The position numbers were made by a program, and so were the translations under genes. The notes under the pieces are model-generated. The model was given only the letters and a program-made list of their open reading frames with translations, ran no database searches and was not told the origin of the DNA. 38,316 bases of DNA from Paraburkholderia phenoliruptrix (GTDB lineage Bacteria > Pseudomonadota > Gammaproteobacteria > Burkholderiales > Burkholderiaceae), in contig NZ_CADIKB010000049.1 in the NCBI RefSeq assembly GCF_902859825.1, positions 1 to 38,316 of the forward strand, written 5' to 3'. How positions within the stretch are numbered: position 1 is the stretch's first letter; each line of letters begins with the position of its first letter. Shown here piece by piece: positions 24,592-33,315 of this stretch.

Positions 24592-25290
24592 ATGCGATTC
24601 AATCGGAAGGAAAAGCCAGTCGACGTACTAATGGCGGGGAACGCTGGGCCGATTACGGCATACGACAAAGCCAAGCGCGAATTCTTCGAAATCATCGGCA
24701 CAAGTCAGGCAAACGCGGCGCGGTGGTTCATCATCGCGGTGGTGATGGGCTTTGGGCTGATCGTTATGGCGGCGGACTTCTATCGTCTGCTGCCTCTGAA
24801 GACGATCGTGCCATGGATGGTACAGGCACAGGCCGATGGTGCGATTGCTAATGGTGGCGCTGTTTCTGCTGTGCAATTCACGCCGAATCGCAACATGCGT
24901 TCCTACTTCCTGCGGCATTGGGCGGAAAAAGCACTCACCATTGACCAGTACACGTCGCAGAAAGATCTGAAGGCGGCTCAGGCGCTCTGTCGAGGTGCGG
25001 CCGTCGGCGAGTTTGCCCAGATGATGAAGGACGACAATCCCTTCGGCAAACTGGCGCTCAATGCCCAATACACGCGTGTCGTGCACGTTAAGAGCGTCGA
25101 CCCGGGCGAGAACGGCGTCGGCTTCATCTTCTTGACGACTGTGGCCGGCGGCGGTACGGGCGATCCGGATACGAAACAATATCGGATCACGGTCCACTAT
25201 GCGATTTCCCCTCCGAAGACCGAGGAGGAGATTGCCAGCAACCCGGTCGGCCTCTATATCACCCACTTCGCCCGCGTCGAGGACTTTTAA
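24592..25290 (+). CDS. virB8: VirB8/TrbF-family T4SS core component
   Basis: 232 residues. A short cytoplasmic N-terminus precedes one membrane helix (WFIIAVVMGFGLIVMAADFY, about 45-64), then a periplasmic domain with NTF2-like pattern (FLRHWAEKALTIDQYTSQKDL and YRITVHYAISPPKTEEEI). The NPVGLYITHF segment near the end matches the conserved N-P-x-G-x-x-I-x-x-F of TrbF/VirB8. VirB8 is the periplasmic assembly factor joining VirB9 and VirB10. The ATG at 24592, with GGAGTGGGGAG upstream, is preferred to an in-frame ATG at 24553, which is inside the predicted promoter. First gene of the second T4SS operon. Confidence 0.9.
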   Translation: MRFNRKEKPVDVLMAGNAGPITAYDKAKREFFEIIGTSQANAARWFIIAVVMGFGLIVMAADFYRLLPLKTIVPWMVQAQADGAIANGGAVSAVQFTPNRNMRSYFLRHWAEKALTIDQYTSQKDLKAAQALCRGAAVGEFAQMMKDDNPFGKLALNAQYTRVVHVKSVDPGENGVGFIFLTTVAGGGTGDPDTKQYRITVHYAISPPKTEEEIASNPVGLYITHFARVEDF

Positions 25291-26057
25291 TGATGTCGTT
25301 CTTTGTGAGAATTCTCGCCGGGATTCTGTTCCTCGCGGGTCCCCTGTTCGCGCATGCGGAATTGATCGCAACACCACTGCCGGGCGATACCCGACTCGTT
25401 CGCTTCGATTTCGATCCGAACAATACCTATCAGATCCTCACGCGCCCGAAGGCAGTCACCGATATTCAGCTGGAGGCCGGCGAGGTTGTGAAGGGCGTGG
25501 CCCTCGGCGATTCCTTCTCGTGGGATTGCGAAACAAGCGTTCCCGGGCACATCTTTATTCGCCCGAAGTACGACGACGTCGTTACTTCCGGGACGGTCGT
25601 GACGGACCACAGAACGTATCAACTCATGCTGCGCTCGACGGAATCGGACGTCGGCAAGTGGTACCAGCGTGTTACGTGGGGATACCCGGGCACGTCGATG
25701 TTGCAACCACTTTCGACGGCTGCGACGGCAGCGGCATCTGGCGTCGGCCCCGCAACGAGCGATCCGCTGACTCGCGGAGTCGATGTTGAGCAGTTGAACT
25801 TCGACTATCGGATCAGCGGCAATGCGCCGTTCAAGCCGGTGCAGGTGATCGATAACGGCACCTTCACCTGGATTCAGATGCCGGCGAATATCCAGGATTG
25901 GCCGGCGGTGTTCTGGGTCACGCCAGATAACCGTTATGCGGCCCTCGATCCAGTCGTTGACGGGAAGTATCTGAAGGTCACGAAGGTCATGCACAAATTC
26001 CTGCTGAAGATCGGCAAGGAAGAAGTCGAGATCACGAACAATAAGGTCACTCAATGA
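25290..26057 (+). CDS. virB9: VirB9/TrbG-family outer-membrane-complex protein
   Basis: 255 residues with a cleavable signal (FFVRILAGILFLAGPLFAHA). The N-terminal domain contains GEVVKGVALGDSFSW, typical of VirB9, and the C-terminal domain has LNFDYRISG followed by FKPVQVIDNGTFTWIQMP, the CagX/VirB9 signature. VirB9 forms the core complex with VirB10 and, classically, VirB7. Its start overlaps the virB8 stop by one base (TAATG); a second ATG at 25293 is equally possible. It ends 4 nt into virB10. Confidence 0.92.
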   Translation: MMSFFVRILAGILFLAGPLFAHAELIATPLPGDTRLVRFDFDPNNTYQILTRPKAVTDIQLEAGEVVKGVALGDSFSWDCETSVPGHIFIRPKYDDVVTSGTVVTDHRTYQLMLRSTESDVGKWYQRVTWGYPGTSMLQPLSTAATAAASGVGPATSDPLTRGVDVEQLNFDYRISGNAPFKPVQVIDNGTFTWIQMPANIQDWPAVFWVTPDNRYAALDPVVDGKYLKVTKVMHKFLLKIGKEEVEITNNKVTQ

Positions 26058-27379
26058 CCAACAAGTCGATCATTGATCCGGAATCCAACGACGGAGGCCT
26101 GCCCAAGAAGAACATGCACTGGAAGATCGTGCTGCTTCTTGCTGGTGTCGTCCTCGTTGCGGCTTATATCAAGTTTGGCGGAAAGAGCGTGAACCGCCAT
26201 CAGTTCAATCCAACACCGCCACACGCTGCCGAGCTTGGCCCGGCGGCGGATCCGTCGTCTATCGACAAGGACAAGCAAGCGGCCGAACAGAACGTACAGC
26301 TTGAGAAGGTTCAGGAAGCGAAGCAGAAAGCGGATGCCGTGAAGAAGCAGCAAGAACTACTCGCTGCCCAATCGGCGAATAGTGGCCGCATGGGAGTAGC
26401 GCCGGCCGAGACGCCAGCCGCTTCGTCGACGGTGGGATTGCCTCCGTCGGGCGCGTTGCCGCCGTTACCGCCGGCGATGGCGAGCAAAGGCGTTGGCGGG
26501 GGGCGGAGCGTGGCTGACCCCGACCGGGAATCCATGATCAGAAACTCGCCAGTCTTAGTGAAGTCGAATTCCGCTCAGCCGGCAAGTGCTCAGTCAAATA
26601 CGCCGCCGGGCTACGTGCCGCCGCAGATGACCGATTTGCAGCGCAGTGAACTCGCAAGCGCATCAGACATGAGCAGCATTCTGAAGAACATGCCGGGCGC
26701 ACAAGGTGGCAACGCCCCCGGTGCCGGCGCCACGGCGAATGCACAGTGGCTGTCCGACTATAACTCCAAGCTGTCTGACCATTCAGCACAGACGGCCTAT
26801 GCGCCGCCGGCGAAGTACTACGTGCGGAGCAACACGCTCATTCAAGCGGTGACGACGCGCATGATCGATAGCGACCTCTCTGGCCCCATCGAAATGCGGG
26901 TCGTTAGCGATGTGTACGACTCGGTGACCGGAACGCAGATCATGATCCCGGCTGGCTCTACGATCAGCGGGGGGAATAACGGGGATGTCCGGCTCGGTCA
27001 GTCCCGAATCGAGGCTGCCGTGGGACGGATTTGTCGGCCCGATGGCATTTGCGTGGATGCGCCGGGTTCGCAGGGAGCGGATTCGGGTGGTGCAACGGGT
27101 CTAAGTGGCGACGTGAACAACCATATCCTGCAGATCTTCGCGACCGCGATTATTCCTGCGGCGATCGCATATGCGACTACGCCGAGTAATAGCGGGAACG
27201 GCAACGTCTATGCCGGGGGGAGCTCACCGATAAACGCCGCAGGTCAGATCATGGTTCAGACGTCGCAAACGGTATTGAACCGCTACAACAACGTCCCGCC
27301 GACGATTACTGTTCCGCCCGGGTCACCCGTGAGCATCGTTATCGGGAAAGACCTCGTGCTGCCGCCATACCATAGGTGA
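26054..27379 (+). CDS. virB10: VirB10/TrbI-family T4SS scaffold
   Basis: 441 residues. There is a cytoplasmic N-terminus, one membrane helix (IVLLLAGVVLVAAYIKFGG, about 20-38), a long Pro/Ala-rich and coiled-coil-prone periplasmic segment (75-200), and the conserved C-terminal beta-barrel domain: YYVRSNTLIQAVTTRMIDSDL, IPAGSTISG and IVIGKDLVLPPY. VirB10 spans both membranes and gates the channel. Start overlaps the virB9 stop by 4 nt. Confidence 0.93.
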   Translation: MTNKSIIDPESNDGGLPKKNMHWKIVLLLAGVVLVAAYIKFGGKSVNRHQFNPTPPHAAELGPAADPSSIDKDKQAAEQNVQLEKVQEAKQKADAVKKQQELLAAQSANSGRMGVAPAETPAASSTVGLPPSGALPPLPPAMASKGVGGGRSVADPDRESMIRNSPVLVKSNSAQPASAQSNTPPGYVPPQMTDLQRSELASASDMSSILKNMPGAQGGNAPGAGATANAQWLSDYNSKLSDHSAQTAYAPPAKYYVRSNTLIQAVTTRMIDSDLSGPIEMRVVSDVYDSVTGTQIMIPAGSTISGGNNGDVRLGQSRIEAAVGRICRPDGICVDAPGSQGADSGGATGLSGDVNNHILQIFATAIIPAAIAYATTPSNSGNGNVYAGGSSPINAAGQIMVQTSQTVLNRYNNVPPTITVPPGSPVSIVIGKDLVLPPYHR

Positions 27380-27383
27380 GACC

Positions 27384-28895
27384 GTGAAACTCAGTTTGAA
27401 ATCTTTTGCCCAACTGCGCATCATCGCTGTCGCTCTTTCGGGTCTTGCCGTGACCGCGTGTGCCACGGCGCCGCTGCCGGCAGCATCTGATCGCAGCTAC
27501 GACTTCGCGTATCGAGCGACAGGTGGAGCGGGTGTTCGACCAAGTCAAGTGTTCGACGACGGCACGAAGACCTACTTCCAGTTCCCTGTGGGGAAAACCG
27601 CTCCGGTGATCCAACTCGACGATGGCGGAGCGCGCAGGCTGCTGGAGCCGAATCAGGAGGGCATTTACTACACCGTGCCGTTTGTAGCGAATCGCTTCGT
27701 GTTCCAACGCGGCCAGGAAACAGGCGTCGCAGAATACAACGGTGCGAAACCGCACGTCGTTGATATGTCTCACGTGAACGAACCGGGGACGGTGCCAGCA
27801 TCGAACGTCGACGCGGAGGGCCTTTACGCGGTGACGCAGCGGAACCGCCCGGTGTACTTGCGTCAGACGATTCAGGCGAACAGCTACGCAACACCGGTAG
27901 TGGGCGACAACGCGTCGTGGGCGACTGAGCTTCCGACAGAAGACAAGTTCGACGTGCAGTTCAAGCGCGGCAGCTCGACCCTGTTGGTGCCAAAGCGTGC
28001 CGCGGCCTCGGAGATTCTTTCGAGTGCAAAGCGCGCAAGTCGGGTGGTCATCATGGGACGTGACGATGACAGCATGATGGAAACGCTTGCTGTGAAGCGT
28101 GCTGGCGCAGTGCGCGACTGGCTCGTGAAGAATGGCGTCCCCTCGAATGTGATCAATGTGACGGCAGATACGTCGGGCGCGGATGGGCTTGACGCGGAGA
28201 TCCGCGTCTACAGCAAGCCGGCGCAAGTCGCAGTGAACTACGCATCGCCGGATTCCCCCGCATTCAAAGCAGACGCGATCCAGGCGGATGTTCAGTCGGG
28301 AGCGATCTCACGCGAGGAAGGGGCTCGTCGTCTTGCTGCACTCGCTGGCTACGGGGAGCGGTCCGATGGAGATCACTCTATAGCGAACGGTGGAATCTCG
28401 CTTCGTGCAACCTTGGCTGTGTTCGCCGAGAAAGAGCACTATCAGCTGACGTGGGGCGTCGGTGTCGCAGACAAGAAGATCGTTGTGCCGGCGGTTGACC
28501 GTGAACCGAATTTTGATGCCAAGTTGGCCGATCTGGGCAAGGCGGGCGCTGCCGCGTGCAATCTCGGCGTCGACAAGGACGCGAGGATGATCTACGCGGA
28601 GCCGGACCTCAGCGGCCTAGTCCAAATCAACGCCAAAGCTGGAATCAAGACTCTTAGCGAGGCGAATGCTCTGTTGACGGTGAAGCTGCTGGCTTCTCCT
28701 AAAACGATGTATGTCGTCGATCGCGTCGACGACTCAGACATCTCCGTGAATTGGCAGGATGCGACGACATTCACGGTGCCCGTGCGGGAGAAGATGGCAC
28801 TCACCTTGGACGGCAAGACACTGGATCTGACACACGTGGGCGACAGCCGCTACGTGGTCGCGCTTCAACCCTCAGCCGGGACTACGACCAAATGA
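27384..28895 (+). CDS. Composite lipoprotein: VirB9-C-like, OmpA-like and TcpQ-like regions
   Basis: 503 residues starting at GTG, with AGGTGAG 4 nt upstream. A lipoprotein signal ends in VTAC (C26). Residues about 38-80 (YDFAYRATGGAG, PSQVFDDGTKTYFQFPVG) echo the end of VirB9 (FDYRISG, PVQVIDNGTFTWIQMP). Residues about 195-275 (FDVQFKRGSSTLL, then KRAGAVRDWLVKNGVPSNVI) have the OmpA-like peptidoglycan-binding pattern. Residues from about 345 (ISLRATLAVFAEKEHYQLTWG) resemble the TcpQ/PilL C-terminal region. It follows virB10 by 4 nt and overlaps a TcpQ-like gene, so it could link the T4SS core, cell wall and type IVb pilus. The three assignments are by pattern only; the lipoprotein and context are firmer. 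Confidence 0.65.
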   Translation: MKLSLKSFAQLRIIAVALSGLAVTACATAPLPAASDRSYDFAYRATGGAGVRPSQVFDDGTKTYFQFPVGKTAPVIQLDDGGARRLLEPNQEGIYYTVPFVANRFVFQRGQETGVAEYNGAKPHVVDMSHVNEPGTVPASNVDAEGLYAVTQRNRPVYLRQTIQANSYATPVVGDNASWATELPTEDKFDVQFKRGSSTLLVPKRAAASEILSSAKRASRVVIMGRDDDSMMETLAVKRAGAVRDWLVKNGVPSNVINVTADTSGADGLDAEIRVYSKPAQVAVNYASPDSPAFKADAIQADVQSGAISREEGARRLAALAGYGERSDGDHSIANGGISLRATLAVFAEKEHYQLTWGVGVADKKIVVPAVDREPNFDAKLADLGKAGAAACNLGVDKDARMIYAEPDLSGLVQINAKAGIKTLSEANALLTVKLLASPKTMYVVDRVDDSDISVNWQDATTFTVPVREKMALTLDGKTLDLTHVGDSRYVVALQPSAGTTTK

Positions 28896-29395
28896 AGAAA
28901 CTGACTTTAATGCGGCTCGGGGCCGTTGTGGCGCTCGCTTTAGTTGTGCCGTTCGCTTCGGCTCAAGCACACAAGAACCAGGCGTTCGTGGCTTCTATGA
29001 CTGCGCCGGCAGTCACGGCTCCTGCCTCGCCGGCCGTAGCCGCTGCAACGCCCGCTGCGGGCAGCGGCACCGCGGTTACTAGCGTTGTGGTCGGGGGCTC
29101 TGAGGCTGACACCGGCGCGTCGAGTGGCCGTGACTTCGCTGTCCGGACCAGTGATGTCAACTTCCGGCAGATGATCGCCCGCTGGGCAAAAGAGGCGGGG
29201 TGGAACTCGGAATGGGCTGTCGAAGGGGATATCAACGTTGCTGGTGAGTACACGTGGCACGACACCGATTTCGTGACCGCGGTTCGATCAACGCTGCGCG
29301 CGACAGAAGGCGGTGAAACTCCGGTGCATGGATGCTACTACTCTAATAACTGGGTGCGAGTCGTGCCGCTGACGACGCCATGCAGAAAACAGTGA
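28892..29395 (+). CDS. TcpQ-like periplasmic pilus-biogenesis protein
   Basis: 167 residues. A signal peptide (MRLGAVVALALVVPFASAQA) is followed by an Ala/Thr/Pro linker to about residue 85, then a compact domain: DFAVRTSDVNFRQMIARWAKEAGWNSEW, DTDFVTAVRSTLRA, and CYYSNNWVRVVP ending with a Cys. This order is that of TcpQ-type proteins, which help the secretin of type IVb pili reach the outer membrane. Its ATG overlaps the preceding lipoprotein gene by 4 nt, so it is translated from the virB8 operon, although its partner secretin PilN is in the next operon. A terminator follows directly. Confidence 0.72.
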   Translation: MKKLTLMRLGAVVALALVVPFASAQAHKNQAFVASMTAPAVTAPASPAVAAATPAAGSGTAVTSVVVGGSEADTGASSGRDFAVRTSDVNFRQMIARWAKEAGWNSEWAVEGDINVAGEYTWHDTDFVTAVRSTLRATEGGETPVHGCYYSNNWVRVVPLTTPCRKQ

Positions 29396-29424
29396 ATCCC
29401 TATTCCGCAGCATGAAGCTGCCAG

Positions 29425-29450
29425 AAGGCGCCGCAGGGCGCCTTTTTTTT
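29425..29450 (+). terminator. Rho-independent terminator after the virB8 operon
   Basis: AAGGCGCC (29425-29432), loop GCAG, GGCGCCTT (29437-29444), continuing into a run of eight T. It is 30 nt after the TcpQ-like stop. Confidence 0.92.
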
Positions 29451-29477
29451 ACGGGCCGACGACGTCTCTGTTCTTGC

Positions 29478-29541
29478 GTGAAAGGTGGCCGCCATAGGCG
29501 CTGTTTCTCGATAGTTCGATGGATTGGCGCATGTTTTACTG
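29478..29541 (+). promoter_or_regulatory. Operon-head element upstream of pilN
   Basis: GTGAAAG (29478-29484), TAGGC (29495-29499), GTTTCTC (29503-29509) and CATGTTTTACT (29530-29540) reproduce the blocks and spacing found before virB8 and pilS. No TTCC-N5-GGAA dyad is seen here. About 120 nt of leader separates it from the pilN ATG at 29663. Confidence 0.6.
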
Positions 29542-29662
29542 GCAACTACGAAGAGGTAGGTTGGACGCGTCCGATGGGTCACCCCCAGAGGGGCTTCAGC
29601 GTCGCACCGACCTCGTAAGCCTCCCACTGTTCGACGAGACAGACGTTATTCAAGGTAGACCG

Positions 29663-31444
29663 ATGACCCGTAATTTCAAGACATTTGTCCTTCTCCCGCT
29701 CGTGGCTGCCTTGACGCTGTCCGGCTGCGTTTCGCCAACGCTCGAGCGTCAAACGAAGGGTGCGGTCCAGGATGCGACGACGGCGCAGGAGAGCGGCCGA
29801 CAGCAACTGATCGATCAGATTACCAATGGTCGAAAGGTTCGTGAGCGCGACGAGATGGTCGATGCGCCGTTCCTCGCGGGCAAGACGGTCGCTTTGAGTC
29901 GTGACGTGACTCTTCCGCCGGCGCTCCAGGCGAATGTCAAGACTGACATCATGTTTCCGGGGCGTCGGGTTTCGCTGCCGGTTGCCGCGGAGCGGATTAC
30001 GCTGGCGACCGGTATTCCGGTGAAAATCGACAACGACGTGTACCTGCCTGCGACCGCGCTCCTGCCTCGTAGTCAGGTAAGCGAGGATACAAAAAATACG
30101 GTGCTCGGCCAGAGTGGCTCAGCTCCTGGTGCCATGGCGGCCGGTGCAGCAAGGGGTGGCGTGCTCCCACCGATCCCGGGCGCTTCGGATGGACTGAGCG
30201 GCGTGCAGGGATACTCCGGCGCGGCGGCTATCGAGACGCCGATGGACGTCCAGTTCGAGCCGGGGCAGATGCCGCTATCGCGGACGCTTGATCTGATCGC
30301 AACGCGACTCGGCATAAACTGGGAGTATGACGACCAGAAGGGTGTCATCCGCTTCTATCGTATGGTTACGAAGACGTGGCTGCTTCCGATCAAGCCTGGA
30401 TCGATGTCGTACACCACGGCGTTCTCCGGCTCGACGAGTCAGACGAACAATTCGAACGCGCTGAACACGCAGGGCCAGCAACAGGACACGCCTGTCAAGA
30501 GCGAAGCGCAGAACATCAGTGAGATCAACGCGATCAAGTCGTCGATACAGACGATTATGACTCGAGCGGGCGCAATATCGGCCGACCCGGCGATCGGTTC
30601 GATCACGCTGACCGATACGAAAGACGCGGTCGACAAGGCCGATAGCATCATGAAGTTCGAGACCAACGTCTTGTCGAAGATGGTGTTGGTCCGTCTGCAG
30701 ATGATCCAAGTAACAACGAACGACAACGGCCAGGCAGGTGTCAACTGGAACGCCGTGATGACGAAGGCGCTGGAGAGTATTCCGGGCTTTCAGTTGTCAT
30801 CGATCTCGCCAGTTTCGCTCATTGGCCAAAGCGGTGTCGACAACGCCGGACAGATCGGCCTAAACATCACGAGCGGTGCTTTCAAGGGAACCAGCGCAAT
30901 CATCCAGGCACTGGCGGAAATCGGACGGGTGTCGACAACGACGGAAATACCACTGTCCATCCAGAACCGCCATGGGCTGTATTACAACGTGCGATCGACG
31001 TTTTCGTACGTTTCCGCGACTACGCCCGCGACGGCGACTTCGGGCGGGACGGGCGGTGTCCCTGGTATCACGACATCGCAGGATCAGGTCGGCTTCAAGC
31101 TGATGCTTTATCCGAGCGTTACGCCACGCAATTCGATCGATCTGACGATCTCCATCGATCAATCGACGCTCCTATCCTTGCAGACCTTCACGTCGGGCTC
31201 GGGGTCGAGTGCACAGTCAGTGCAGTTGCCGAACACAAACGGTGAGGGGGCGACCATCGATGCCATTGTTCACAACGGTGGCACGCTGATTCTCACCGGT
31301 TTCGAGCAGAAGCAGAACCAGTACGACAGACGCTCGATGGGCCCGAGTGTGCCGCTTATCGCCGGCGGATCGGAGACGGCGCAAGGTCAGCGAACGACCA
31401 CCATCATCATTCTCTCGGCCGCGGTACAGGACGCTGATTCATGA
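29663..31444 (+). CDS. pilN: PilN, type IVb pilus outer-membrane secretin lipoprotein
   Basis: 593 residues. A lipoprotein signal ends in LSGC (C22). The N-terminal half includes an STN-like segment (PLSRTLDLIATRLGINWEYD), and the C-terminal half is the secretin domain: VGFKLMLYPSV, IDLTISIDQSTLLSLQTF, then GGTLILTGFEQKQN and VPLIAGG, the secretin core motifs. It should form the outer-membrane pore for the thin pilus. The ATG at 29663 is chosen because it begins the lipoprotein signal; an in-frame start at 29519 would prefix a non-conserved 48 residues. Overlaps pilO by 4 nt. Confidence 0.93.
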   Translation: MTRNFKTFVLLPLVAALTLSGCVSPTLERQTKGAVQDATTAQESGRQQLIDQITNGRKVRERDEMVDAPFLAGKTVALSRDVTLPPALQANVKTDIMFPGRRVSLPVAAERITLATGIPVKIDNDVYLPATALLPRSQVSEDTKNTVLGQSGSAPGAMAAGAARGGVLPPIPGASDGLSGVQGYSGAAAIETPMDVQFEPGQMPLSRTLDLIATRLGINWEYDDQKGVIRFYRMVTKTWLLPIKPGSMSYTTAFSGSTSQTNNSNALNTQGQQQDTPVKSEAQNISEINAIKSSIQTIMTRAGAISADPAIGSITLTDTKDAVDKADSIMKFETNVLSKMVLVRLQMIQVTTNDNGQAGVNWNAVMTKALESIPGFQLSSISPVSLIGQSGVDNAGQIGLNITSGAFKGTSAIIQALAEIGRVSTTTEIPLSIQNRHGLYYNVRSTFSYVSATTPATATSGGTGGVPGITTSQDQVGFKLMLYPSVTPRNSIDLTISIDQSTLLSLQTFTSGSGSSAQSVQLPNTNGEGATIDAIVHNGGTLILTGFEQKQNQYDRRSMGPSVPLIAGGSETAQGQRTTTIIILSAAVQDADS

Positions 31445-32742
31445 TCATCGATGTCAACGGCAAGAAGATTGCGTTCGGGCTTTCGTGGAAAAGCCTCGTC
31501 GGCGGAGGTAATCCCGAGTCGATGGCGGTCTCACGGGCACGGGCCGACAAGTCGGCGCTGATATGGACGGATGCTGAATCCTTTCAGGTGGGTCTGTTGC
31601 CGGCAGCAGATCTGAGCGAGAAGGATGCGGCAAGCCTTAATCAGCCTGTCTACGCCGCAGCTAGGATTCTCACGCGCATTGACGGGCTCAAGAAGAACGT
31701 CCTGATGGTGTTGAACCAGCCGGGCGGCGCAGGGACGTTCATTCTCGTCGGTATCCACAAGGGCAAGCCCAAGGACCGCTTCGACCTGGTTGGGATTTCC
31801 GGAGAGGTCCTTAGCCAGAAGATCGCAGAGTATCGTGAGTTGGTCCGAAACGAGCCGTTCGATCTGATAGGCGACATCAGAGCTCTGGACGGCATCTACC
31901 CGACGCCGATCGGCATCCTTGCTGACAACGTTGCCGAATACTGTGCTCTGCATAGGCCGAAGTCGCAGGTTCCGCTCCGAAAGATGGGCATCGCAGCGGG
32001 AATCGTCTTGGCGTGCTTTTTGATAGCAAAAGTCGGAGCGCCGGTGGCCATGAAGAAGTGGCGTGAGCATCATCAGCAACAGATGCCTGATCCGCAGAAG
32101 CTATACGACGACGCGATCAAGGAGGTCCGAACGAAACCCGTGCTGCCAGCTACCGAACTGGGTCCGTGGTACGCGTGGTTTCGCGCTTTGCCGTGGGACA
32201 TCGGCGGCTGGAATCTCTCGGCTGTGTCGTGTTCGTTCACCCCGTCCGGGGCGATGTTCTGCGCGCTGGATTACAAGCGCGCCCTCGTGCAGGCGACTTA
32301 CAAGACGTTCATTGCAGCACTGCCTCCGCAGTGGGCACAGTCCTTTCGTCTCGATCAAGACGTGGTCCATATCCAGACTCAGTCGCCTGTTGGCCGAGTA
32401 GGCCGTGTTGCGCAGTACATGGATAGCGCTCCTGCGGCAAGTGACGTGACGTACAACTTTCAATCGCAGTTGCAAAGCTATCAGGTGACGGGGAAATACA
32501 CGTTGTCGGCGTTCACTCTTTTTGGCGCAGATGGAATTGATCCGAGCGCGCTGCACAACACATATCGCGCGGCCGCGTGGACGATGGACGGCCCAATGCG
32601 GAATTTCCAGTTGCTGGCGAAGTTCCCTCCGTACGCGCTTGTCTCAGGTATCAACGTTCAGGTGCAGTCGGATCCGCAATCGTCGATCGATAACTCCATG
32701 TTCAAGGCAACGGTCAAGGGCCAAGTGTTGGTCAAAGGATAA
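31441..32742 (+). CDS. pilO: PilO, type IVb pilus assembly protein (PilO2 family)
   Basis: 433 residues. A cytoplasmic N-terminal domain of about 175 residues (MIIDVNGKKIAFGLSWKSL onward) precedes a single membrane helix (MGIAAGIVLACFLIAKVGAP, about 182-201) and a periplasmic domain of about 230 residues. Length, topology and place between pilN and pilP match the PilO2 proteins of R64-like thin pili. It probably forms part of the inner-membrane platform. The start overlaps the pilN stop. Confidence 0.88.
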   Translation: MIIDVNGKKIAFGLSWKSLVGGGNPESMAVSRARADKSALIWTDAESFQVGLLPAADLSEKDAASLNQPVYAAARILTRIDGLKKNVLMVLNQPGGAGTFILVGIHKGKPKDRFDLVGISGEVLSQKIAEYRELVRNEPFDLIGDIRALDGIYPTPIGILADNVAEYCALHRPKSQVPLRKMGIAAGIVLACFLIAKVGAPVAMKKWREHHQQQMPDPQKLYDDAIKEVRTKPVLPATELGPWYAWFRALPWDIGGWNLSAVSCSFTPSGAMFCALDYKRALVQATYKTFIAALPPQWAQSFRLDQDVVHIQTQSPVGRVGRVAQYMDSAPAASDVTYNFQSQLQSYQVTGKYTLSAFTLFGADGIDPSALHNTYRAAAWTMDGPMRNFQLLAKFPPYALVSGINVQVQSDPQSSIDNSMFKATVKGQVLVKG

Positions 32743-32745
32743 GAG

Positions 32746-33315
32746 ATGAAGCGTGTGCAAGCATTTGCGGGGTTGGTTCTTTTGATGACGTTCGGGGTCA
32801 CGCGTGCAGAGACGCCGAGCGTCGGTGATTTGATCGATGCGGAGGCGACGCGAACGCTACATCAAATGACCAACGACGACAAGAGTTCGGCCGGCGGCGG
32901 ACCACTCCCGGGTGGTGCGGCCATGGCGGGACCGGCGGCGCCTTTGCCCGCGGTGCCCGCTCCGGCCGACGAGAAGCCGAAGCATCCGGATGGTCTTTTC
33001 GCACGATTCGGTGTGGTGCCCAATCTTTCCGGGTATTTGATGTGGAACAACGCTGTATATCAGGTATCGGTCGGCAAGAAGATCAAGGGCTGGACTGTCG
33101 TCGCGATCAACGCGGACGGTGTGGATCTCCGCTCTGGCAAGGGCGCAATCAAGCACTTTGACTCCTTGGTTGACTCGGGCTTTGACGGCGACGACGGCGC
33201 GAGCGCGGCCCAGACTCAGCCACGGAACACGGTCGGGATGCCTCAGACTTCGATGCCGCCTGGCTTGTCGCCGATGCTTGGTGCACGCCCAACTGCTACT
33301 GCGGGGGTACGATAA
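32746..33315 (+). CDS. pilP: PilP, type IVb pilus biogenesis protein
   Basis: 189 residues with a signal peptide (FAGLVLLMTFGVTRA), a Pro/Ala/Gly-rich linker (50-75) and a conserved small domain (PNLSGYLMWNNAVYQVSVGKK then GWTVVAINADGVDLR) characteristic of PilP, thought to bridge inner-membrane proteins and the secretin. It starts 3 nt after pilO (AAGAG precedes the ATG) and shares one base with the pilQ start. Confidence 0.85.
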   Translation: MKRVQAFAGLVLLMTFGVTRAETPSVGDLIDAEATRTLHQMTNDDKSSAGGGPLPGGAAMAGPAAPLPAVPAPADEKPKHPDGLFARFGVVPNLSGYLMWNNAVYQVSVGKKIKGWTVVAINADGVDLRSGKGAIKHFDSLVDSGFDGDDGASAAQTQPRNTVGMPQTSMPPGLSPMLGARPTATAGVR

